From Daphnia carinata (lineage: Eukaryota > Arthropoda > Branchiopoda > Diplostraca > Daphniidae), in assembly GCF_022539665.2 (NCBI RefSeq), contig NC_081337.1, forward strand, positions 1-64,000: a stretch of DNA of 64,000 nt, written 5' to 3'. The notes beneath the pieces were generated by a model that saw nothing but the letters and a program-made list of their open reading frames with translations, was not told where the DNA came from and ran no database searches. The first letter of the stretch is position 1. Each line of letters opens with the position of its first letter. A program made the position numbers and the translations under genes. Positions 56,301 through 64,000 of this stretch are shown here, piece after piece.

Positions 56301-57501
56301 ATTCCGAGTTAGTAAGCATAGCCAACTATAGAATGTTCAAAGAACGAACGTTAGTCATCTTTTACCAAGCGCAACCTGGTGGTGAGTTTTGATAGAGGTT
56401 TTTCGCCAAACGCGATGGTTACCAGTCCAATATCCTTAACTATTTAAATCAAATGTACTTGTAATTGTAGTGAACTTTGTTTGTAAAATTCTAATGATTT
56501 CATTAAGCACAGTGATTTTCGCATTGAAATCGTAAAAATTAATAAAATTCGTCAAAAACAGGTTGCAGATTCCGAGTTAGTAAGCATAGCCAACTATAGA
56601 ATGTTCAAAGAACGAACGTTAGTCATCTTTTACCAAGCGCAACCTGGTGGTGAGTTTTGATAGAGGTTTTTCGCCAAACGCGATGGTTACCAGTCCAATA
56701 TCCTTAACTATTTAAATCAAATGTACTTGTAATTGTAGTGAACTTTGTTTGTAAAATTCTAATGATTTCATTAAGCACAGTGATTTTCGCATGGAAATCG
56801 TAAAAATTAATAAAATTCGTCAAAAACAGGTTGCACATTCCAAGTTAATAAGCATAGCCAACTATAGAATGTTCAAAGAACGAACGTTAGTCATCTTTTA
56901 CCAAGCGCAACCTGGTGGTGAGTTTTGATAGAGGTTTTTCGCCAAACGCGATGGTTACCAGTCCAATATCCTTAACTATTTAAATCAAATGTACTTGTAA
57001 TTGTAGTGAACTTTGTTTGTAAAATTCTAATGATTTCATTAAGCACAGTGATTTTCGCATTGAAATCGTAAAAACTAGTAAAATTCGTCAAAAATAGGTT
57101 GCAGATTCCGAGTTAGTAAGCATAGCCAACTATAGAATGTTCAAAGAACGAACGTTAGTCATCTTTTACCAAGCGCAACCTGGTGGTGAGTTTTGATAGA
57201 GGTTTTTCGCCAAACGCGATGGTTACCAGTCCAATATCCTTAACTATTTAAATCAAATGTACTTGTAATTGTAGTGAACTTTGTTTGTAAAATTCTAATG
57301 ATTTCATTAAGCACAGTGATTTTCGCATGGAAATCGTAAAAATTAATAAAATTCGTCAAAAACAGGTTGCACATTCCAAGTTAATAAGCATAGCCAACTA
57401 TAGAATGTTCAAAGAACGAACGTTAGTCATCTTTTACCAAGCGCAACCTGGTGGTGAGTTTTGATAGAGGTTTTCGCCAAACGCGATGGTTACCAGTCAA
57501 T
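50331..57501 (+). repeat. Satellite array 4 (about 27 monomers)
   Basis: The satellite resumes in mid-monomer at GATTTTCGCATGG. From about 50.3 to 53.9 kb it shows a partly trimeric order. The GGTTGGAGATTCC form recurs at about 50911, 51720, 52522, 53060 and 53862, mostly spaced about 804 bp with one dimer step, and GCACATTCC forms lie between. A small duplication (CGCGATGG repeated) lies at 55591-55615. The array stops at the third gap. The last unit has small base losses, as is common at contig ends. Confidence 0.97.
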
Positions 57502-57601
57502 NNNNNNNNNNNNNNNNNNNNNNNNNNNNNNNNNNNNNNNNNNNNNNNNNNNNNNNNNNNNNNNNNNNNNNNNNNNNNNNNNNNNNNNNNNNNNNNNNNN
57601 N
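57502..57601. other. Assembly gap, 100 N
   Basis: Exactly 100 N inside satellite. Orientation is the same on both sides, but the local variant type changes: ATTCTTATGATTTTATT appears to its right. Confidence 0.99.
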
Positions 57602-58835
57602 TTTGTAAAATTCTTATGATTTTATTAAGCACAGTGATTTTCGCATTGAAATCGTAAAAACTAGTAAAATTCGTCAAAAACAGGTTGGAGATTCCGAGTT
57701 AGTAAGCATAGCCAACTATAGAATGTTCAAAGAACGAACGTTAGTCATCTTTTACCAAGCGCAACCTGGTGGTGAGTTTTGATAGAGGTTTTTCGCCAAA
57801 CGCGATGGTTACCAGTCCAATATCCTTAACTATTTAAATCAAATGTACTTGTAATTGTAGTGAACTTTGTTTGTAAAATTCTTATGATTTTATTAAGCAC
57901 AGTGATTTTCGCATTGAAATCGTAAAAACTAGTAAAATTCGTCAAAAACAGGTTGGAGATTCCGAGTTAGTAAGCATAGCCAACTATAGAATGTTCAAAG
58001 AACGAACGTTAGTCATCTTTTACCAAGCGCAACCTGGTGGTGAGTTTTGATAGAGGTTTTTCGCCAAACGCGATGGTTACCAGTCCAATATCCTTAACTA
58101 TTTAAATCAAATGTACTTGTAATTGTAGTGAACTTTGTTTGTAAAATTCTTATGATTTTATTAAGCACAGTGATTTTCGCATTGAAATCGTAAAAACTAG
58201 TAAAATTCGTCAAAAACAGGTTGCAGATTCCGAGTTAGTAAGCATAGCCAACTATAGAATGTTCAAAGAACGAACGTTAGTCATCTTTTACCAAGCGCAA
58301 CCTGGTGGTGAGTTTTGATAGAGGTTTTTCGCCAAACGCGATGGTTACCAGTCCAATATCCTTAACTATTTAAATCAAATGTACTTGTAATTGTAGTGAA
58401 CTTTGTTTGTAAAATTCTTATGATTTCATTAAGCACAGTGATTTTCGCATTGAAATCGTAAAAACTAGTAAAATTCGTCAAAAACAGGTTGCAGATTCCG
58501 AGTTAGTAAGCATAGCCAACTATAGAATGTTCAAAGAACGAACGTTAGTCATCTTTTACCAAGCGCAACCTGGTGGTGAGTTTTGATAGAGGTTTTTCGC
58601 CAAACGCGATGGTTACCAGTCCAATATCCTTAACTATTTAAATCAAATGTACTTGTAATTGTAGTGAACTTTGTTTGTAAAATTCTTATGATTTTATTAA
58701 GCACAGTGATTTTCGCATTGAAATCGTAAAAACTAGTAAAATTCGTCAAAAACAGGTTGGAGATTCCGAGTTGATAGAGGTTTTTCGCCAAACGCGATGG
58801 TTACCAGTCCAATATCCTTAACTACTTAAATCAAA
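57602..58835 (+). repeat. Satellite array 5 (about 4.6 monomers)
   Basis: Plus-orientation satellite, mostly of a local variant with ATTCTTATGATTTTATTAAG and GATTCCGAG. The last unit has an internal deletion at about 58770, where GATTCCGAG is joined directly to TTGATAGAGG and about 90 bp are lost, probably through the shared GAGTT. The array ends at about 58835 in a slightly decayed ACTACTTAAATCAAA. Confidence 0.96.
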
Positions 58836-58842
58836 GGTAGCC

Positions 58843-59010
58843 GGAGAAATAGGACCTGGAGAAATAGGACCCGGAGATTTAGGACCTACAAATAGGACCT
58901 GGAGAAATAGGACCTGGAGAAATAGGACCCAATCTTCAAACATTTTTTGAAGGGTCCTATTTCTCCCTATTGAGGGTCCTATTTCTCCAGCCTTGAGGTC
59001 CTATTTCTCC
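58843..59010. repeat. Fold-back array of 15-bp units (GGAGAAATAGGACCT)
   Basis: Six direct units start at about 58843, 58858, 58873, 58888, 58901 and 58916. Three inverted units (GGTCCTATTTCTCC) follow at 58952-58966, 58974-58988 and 58997-59010. The innermost pair brackets a second stem, CTTCAAA with TTTGAAG, around a CATTT loop, so 58916-58966 can form a hairpin with a stem of about 20 bp. This resembles the subterminal inverted repeats of non-autonomous DNA transposons or fold-back elements. I saw no matching copy elsewhere in the window. Confidence 0.85.
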
Positions 59011-59015
59011 ATCTT

Positions 59016-60258
59016 AAAAAAATTAAATGTGTAATGGGCTTAATTTTCCGATATGTTGAAAAAGAAACCGAACGGCTTATATTGGTTTCTGCACTTCAAA
59101 CACCGTTATCAATATGACGCCTTTTCACTGCATTATAACTTTTTTAAAAAAATTTACATTCATAATATTTTTGCAGGATTATATGCTTTTTCTATTGCTT
59201 TTTAGAGCTCATTTAATAGAAAAGTAATTTTGTTTATACAGTATTTGGATTTTCGCATTTCACTGGTGTTTTCAGGCCTACCATCACCCGCCCTTTACTA
59301 GTGTCGCTATTCACTTTTTTTTTCTTCGTGCCTCAATGAGGATTCTTGGGAGGGCACATAAGTACCTCTTAATACACAGATAACTAAGAAAATTATTATA
59401 TGAAAATAATGTAAGAAACGTTAATTTCATAATAAAACACTGTTTGCCCTTGCGCAAAATATTGTTTTTTACGATATATATGGCAACGGTTACTACAAGC
59501 AGACGACTGTTTCAAGCTCGAAGTGTCAACATCCTACAATTCTATGAATCGTTGAAGTTGCTTATTGTAAGCGGTGTTTGTTTGACAGGTAAGTGGCTAG
59601 TTTCAGTAAAATTAAAAATTTTCTATTACCTAGGTTTGGCAGTTTTGGTACATTTCAAATTCATGTTGGCATTAGCACCACAGAAGAAAAAATTTACTTG
59701 GAAGGAAAGGTATTTAAAGTGTAGACATAATTTTATTAGTTGCAGTTGGAAATTTGACACACATTACTAATCCGAAATGTTTCTTAGGTGGTTACTTTCA
59801 AGGAGAATCATGAAACTAGAGCATGATTTACCATGAACCATTTGGGAACCAACTTGTTAGCTGCCTTATAGCTATCATCCTTCTGGTAATCTAGATTTTC
59901 ACAGATTTTTTGTTCGTGAAATTTATGTAATCATTTTTCTTATCGTTCAGATGAAATAACAGCATTACAGCTGTTAGTTACGTCAAGACATTAATCTCAA
60001 GATGCAAGTACTGAGCTTTAACGGATTTCAATTTACAGAAGCAAGACATCCAATTCTGTTGTTGAGGAGAAAACCAACTACACACCCAGCTATGAATGGA
60101 CACATATGTGTAATTGAATCTAAATTAATTTTATTTTTATGGTTTAAAGGCTTTTCGTTCTAATCTTCCTGCTAGATAGTATCTGAGAGCCATTCTTTAA
60201 TTATCATTTCACTTAGATGCATTTTCAACTAGTAACTACATTAATTTATTATCGTCTT
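59016..60258. other. Island 2, left interior: nothing recognised
   Basis: About 1.24 kb of AT-rich sequence with no firm feature. A 108-codon open frame at 59444-59770 has no recognisable motif. It is crossed by an intron-like signal (GACAG/GTAAGT at 59589 and an acceptor at about 59633), so it may be a relic exon pair. I looked for the PHD-finger exons that should precede the rhinoceros/JADE fragment and could not find them. Confidence 0.45.
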
Positions 60259-61774
60259 AGGTAGCAAACCGAAATCGGTACCATCGCTGAGCAGTGCCCA
60301 AGAAAATGTCCAGGAGCACGTAACACTATTCCTTATTATTGATTTCCATGATATCAATATTGGATATGGATCACGGGATCTCATGTTGAAGGCGAGGGGG
60401 AGGAGAACACCCAATCCGTTAGAAAGCTGAAAAAAGAAATGACCGTCGAAGAAAGGCACTTAATCCGTGCCCAAAAGTATAGGATACATAAACATTTTTA
60501 CGTTTTGCGTTTAATTATTTAGAGTTACTTGTGTGTGAAAAGGCTACAACTCATCGAATCGGACTTTTATAAGCATGCCAGCATTAATGAAACGGCGCGG
60601 ACGCTAGATCTTGATCTCGATGTCGTTGTCGTTGATCAAATTTTCAACTTTTGGGTTCTTAAACGAAAGGTGTGTGCTCCCAAATTCATGTGACTCTACT
60701 ACAAGCAATCAATTTTCTTTTTTAAAATTTCCAGTCCAACCGAGACAGACCATTGCTACCGCCCAAAACCACTGAAACGGAAAGATTAAGTCAGCAACAA
60801 CAGCAAGATATGGAACGTATGAAATTGTTTGTACAGCTACGACAAGACCTAGAGAGGGTATGAACATACTTCTCATTAACTTTATTATTTTATCTCGTTA
60901 AATGCAGAGTTGTCAGTAAAAACTGTTCTTCGCTGTAGGTTCGAAATTTGTGTTACATGGTCAGCCGAAGAGAGAAATTATCACGATCGTATTTTCGATT
61001 GCGAGAACAAACCTTCCACAAGCAACAGCGATTTTGTCTCTGTCTGATCTACAAAAAACTATCACCCCAGCAGAACTGACGCCAATCATGGCTCCAATGT
61101 CTATGACCTTGTATATTTACGTGGGGAAACGATCCAAAAAGAAGGCTTTGAACAAGTCATTCAACTCATAGCAGGCGTACAGTCGAACATCCCCGCAATG
61201 AAAAAGGTTTGGCTTTTCCGTAATTATCGATGACAAGGAAACAGTTCTCAATCTGTGTGCGTTGAATTTATTTGGTTGCAGGATAAAAATGGAATCGTTG
61301 GTCGTCCCAATCATTTAAAGGAAGACAACCCATACAAACGCACGTACATGAATGGGGGCGAAAGTCGTTGATTCCGCTCGCTATCTTCCATCAGTGCCGA
61401 ATCGGCTACCTCTGATACTGAAACAAACAGTAGATGGAAGAGACCGGTATTTCAAATCATCTTCCTGTTCGAGTTTCTACGCCGATCACAATTTCCCATT
61501 TTTTATTCTTTCCGTCCAGGTGAGAACACCTTCGCAAACATCAATTACCTCGGTCGACAGCGATTTCGATGTAGCCATTACACAGCTTGGTTCCAAAAAA
61601 GCCAGTTCGAAAACTAGTGATAGAGCTGGCAAGTTCATTTACACCGACAGTGAAGAAGAAGCGGGACCTTTTAGGCTTTTGATGTTACCTGCTAAATTTT
61701 TGTTTAATTGTTTGTATTTTGTAAAAATAAATGTAAATCAATTACCAAAAATTTATGGTTTTATTTTAATTTAA
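60259..61774 (+). pseudogene. rno-like: Rhinoceros/JADE-family gene fragment (HBO1 acetyltransferase scaffold), truncated
   Basis: Intact JADE/rhinoceros proteins carry PHD fingers and an Enhancer-of-polycomb-like region and scaffold the HBO1 histone acetyltransferase in the nucleus. Exons seen here: to 60476 (EMTVEERHLIRAQK); 60543-60669 (LQLIESDFYKH, then FNFWVLKRK); 60735-60857 (SNRDRPLLPPK, MKLFVQLRQDLER); 60939-61206 (VRNLCYMVSRREKLSRS, then YDLVYLRG); 61282 on (DKNGIVGRPNHLKEDNPYK). Introns are 66, 65, 81 and 75 bp with GT/AG ends, so this is a DNA-level copy, not a retrocopy. Damage: a frame change in the 60939-61206 exon near 61050, a TGA at 61369-61371, a frame break before GEGEENTQSVRK near 60370, and no PHD exons upstream. 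A Ser-rich tail with TSVDSDFDVAITQLG follows from about 61521 to 61774. It could be a degraded paralogue, or a real gene with assembly errors. Family assignment is from recognised motifs, not a database search. Confidence 0.85.
61726..61731 (+). terminator. Possible polyadenylation signal AATAAA
   Basis: AATAAA lies inside the last open stretch of the rhinoceros-like fragment. It supports a transcript end near here, and means the final codons of that open frame may be untranslated sequence. Confidence 0.35.
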
Positions 61775-61799
61775 ACAAATTTTCTTGCGTCCTTTGGCT

Positions 61800-62075
61800 G
61801 CCGCGATCCGGACATTCCGCGGATGTTCCAATACGTACGTTCACTGAACGTACGGATTTGCCATCCTGCAGACGTCCAACTAAGGACGTCCGTAGTACTC
61901 CCAAATAAGGACGTTACCAGGACTTCCAATTAATTACGTCCGTAGGACGTCCTCCAGTGGACGTCCCTAAAACCGGACATTAGGACATCCTGGTGACGTA
62001 CATCTGCCGTCAGAATAGGACGTCCCGATCGGCCAGCCAGGACGTAGATGGGATGTCCCTGGGACGGACAAAGGC
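61800..62075. repeat. Cluster of GGACGTCC-like palindromes
   Basis: Many degenerate copies of GGACGTCC and its relatives (GGACGTCCG, GGACATCC, GGATGTCC) in about 275 bp, clearly richer in G+C than its surroundings. It includes a perfect hairpin at 61834-61854, where CGTACGTTCA and TGAACGTACG flank a single C. It lies between the end of the rhinoceros-like fragment and the relic exon. It could be the end or the body of a miniature DNA transposon; no target duplication was identified. Confidence 0.75.
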
Positions 62076-62082
62076 TAGTAGG

Positions 62083-62273
62083 GTATGTATGTGCTATAAT
62101 CTTTTTGTTTAAGGAAGGCAAGCCAGCATATGCCATCCAATTTCAGGGGAAAAGCAGGACTCTGATAAAATGAAAACTCAACTTAAACGGAAGTTAGATA
62201 AGTGGGAGAAGAAGAAACTAAACAAACAAAGGAAAAATAACAGATGCCAAGGTAAACTTTGATTTCGACAAAA
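62083..62273 (+). pseudogene. Short fourth copy of the island 1 relic gene (one exon with intron ends)
   Basis: Homologous to the intron and coil exon of copies L, R1 and R2. GTATGT and TTTAAGGAAGGCAAGCCAGC lead to an acceptor at 62146, followed by an open, lysine-rich exon 62147-62251 that includes DKMKTQLKRKLDKWEKKK. A donor (CAAG/GTAAAC) and intron start follow that match the later intron of the family (GTAAACTTT...). The middle of the gene is therefore deleted. Unlike its relatives in island 1, the exon has no stop. Satellite resumes at about 62274 through a shared AAAATTC. Confidence 0.75.
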
Positions 62274-64000
62274 AAAATTCTTATGATTTTAAGCACAGTG
62301 ATTTTCGCATTGAAATCGTAAAAACTAGTAAAATTCGTCAAAAACAGGTTGCAGATTCCGAGTTAGTAAGCATAGCCAACTATAGAATGTTCAAAGAACG
62401 AACGTTAGTCATCTTTTACCAAGCGCAACCTGGTGGTGAGTTTTGATAGAGGTTTTTCGCCAAACGCGATGGTTACCAGTCCAATATCCTTAACTATTTA
62501 AATCAAATGTACTTGTAATTGTAGTGAACTTTGTTTGTAAAATTCTTATGATTTTATTAAGCACAGTGATTTTCGCATTGAAATCGTAAAAACTAGTAAA
62601 ATTCGTCAAAAACAGGTTGCAGATTCCGAGTTAGTAAGCATAGCCAACTATAGAATGTTCAAAGAACGAACGTTAGTCATCTTTTACCAAGCGCAACCTG
62701 GTGGTGAGTTTTGATAGAGGTTTTTCGCCAAACGCGATGGTTACCAGTCCAATATCCTTAACTATTTAAATCAAATGTACTTGTAATTGTAGTGAACTTT
62801 GTTTGTAAAATTCTAATGATTTCATTAAGCACAGTGATTTTCGCATTGAAATCGTAAAAACTAGTAAAATTCGTCAAAAACAGGTTGGAGATTCCGAGTT
62901 AGTAAGCATAGCCAACTATAGAATGTTCAAAGAACGAACGTTAGTCATCTTTTACCAAGCGCAACCTGGTGGTGAGTTTTGATAGAGGTTTTTCGCCAAA
63001 CGCGATGGTTACCAGTCCAATATCCTTAACTATTTAAATCAAATGTACTTGTAATTGTAGTGAACTTTGTTTGTAAAATTCTAATGATTTTATTAAGCAC
63101 AGTGATTTTCGCATTGAAATCGTAAAAACTAGTAAAATTCGTCAAAAACAGGTTGGAGATTCCGAGTTAGTAAGCATAGCCAACTATAGAATGTTCAAAG
63201 AACGAACGTTAGTCATCTTTTACCAAGCGCAACCTGGTGGTGAGTTTTGATAGAGGTTTTTCGCCAAACGCGATGGTTACCAGTCCAATATCCTTAACTA
63301 TTTAAATCAAATGTACTTGTAATTGTAGTGAACTTTGTTTGTAAAATTCTAATGATTTTATTAAGCACAGTGATTTTCGCATTGAAATCGTAAAAACTAG
63401 TAAAATTCGTCAAAAACAGGTTGGAGATTCCGAGTTAGTAAGCATAGCCAACTATAGAATGTTCAAAGAACGAACGTTAGTCATCTTTTACCAAGCGCAA
63501 CCTGGTGGTGAGTTTTGATAGAGGTTTTTCGCCAAACGCGATGGTTACCAGTCCAATATCCTTAACTATTTAAATCAAATGTACTTGTAATTGTAGTGAA
63601 CTTTGTTTGTAAAATTCTAATGATTTTATTAAGCACAGTGATTTTCGCATTGAAATCGTAAAAACTAGTAAAATTCGTCAAAAACAGGTTGGAGATTCCG
63701 AGTTAGTAAGCATAGCCAACTATAGAATGTTCAAAGAACGAACGTTAGTCATCTTTTACCAAGCGCAACCTGGTGGTGAGTTTTGATAGAGGTTTTTCGC
63801 CAAACGCGATGGTTACCAGTCCAATATCCTTAACTATTTAAATCAAATGTACTTGTAATTGTAGTGAACTTTGTTTGTAAAATTCTAATGATTTTATTAA
63901 GCACAGTGATTTTCGCATTGAAATCGTAAAAACTAGTAAAATTCGTCAAAAACAGGTTGGAGATTCCGAGTTAGTAAGCATAGCCAACTATAGAATGTTC
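62274..64000 (+). repeat. Satellite array 6 (about 6.4 monomers, runs off the window)
   Basis: Plus-orientation satellite. The first two units carry the ATTCTTATG variant that also dominates array 5 on the other side of island 2. Later units have ATTCTAATGATTTTATT and GGTTGGAGATTCCGAG. The array continues past the window end. Confidence 0.97.

Noticed and set aside
57423-57677. Open frames on both strands across the third N gap
   Set aside because: They are open only because N codons contain no stops.
61352-61774. 140-codon open frame starting at ATG 61352
   Set aside because: Its first half is out of frame with the rhinoceros-like exon at 61282. Only the part from about 61521 looks like real coding sequence.
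61930-62136. 68-codon open frame on minus
   Set aside because: It lies in the GGACGTCC palindrome cluster and the intron of the relic exon, with no family motif.
1-64000. Telomere repeats, tRNA, rRNA or histone genes in the satellite
   Set aside because: None of the characteristic motifs was seen in the monomer or in the islands.

Overview
This is eukaryotic repeat-rich DNA, not a bacterial or phage window. About 55.8 kb of the 64 kb is one satellite family with a monomer of about 268 bp, in head-to-tail arrays of roughly 208 copies in all. Two non-satellite islands interrupt it (45829-50330 and about 58836-62273), and three runs of exactly 100 N mark scaffold joins of unknown size. Introns of 56-81 bp with GT/AG ends, and a multi-exon fragment of the rhinoceros/JADE family, point to an arthropod with compact introns. 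A small crustacean such as Daphnia would fit, but that is inference. The setting looks like centromeric or pericentromeric heterochromatin; no centromere protein data are available here.

Layout. 1-21042: plus-orientation satellite, including a diverged segmental duplication of about 15 monomers (4.02 kb). 21043-21142: N gap. 21143-34365: the same satellite in the opposite orientation, organised as a dimer of about 536 bp made of two monomer types (A and B) that differ by 12 substitutions within about 97 bp. 34366-34465: N gap. 34466-45828: plus-orientation satellite with other local variants. 45829-50330: island 1. 50331-57501: satellite with a partly trimeric order. 57502-57601: N gap. 57602-58835: satellite. 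58836-62273: island 2. 62274-64000: satellite.

Island 1 has about 940 bp of unrecognised AT-rich sequence. It then has a large imperfect inverted repeat centred near 48183 that carries three degenerate copies of one unrecognised multi-exon gene: left arm on minus, two tandem copies on plus. The copies share intron positions and an in-frame TGA. Island 2 has a fold-back array of 15-bp units, then 1.2 kb with nothing recognisable, then a truncated rhinoceros/JADE-like gene fragment with four introns. After that come a cluster of GGACGTCC-like palindromes and a fourth, short piece of the island 1 gene right beside the satellite.

No intact protein-coding gene, tRNA, rRNA or CRISPR array could be supported. 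The most interesting signals are the dyad-making differences between satellite types A and B, the triplicated relic gene that recurs in both islands, and a chromatin-regulator fragment embedded in satellite.
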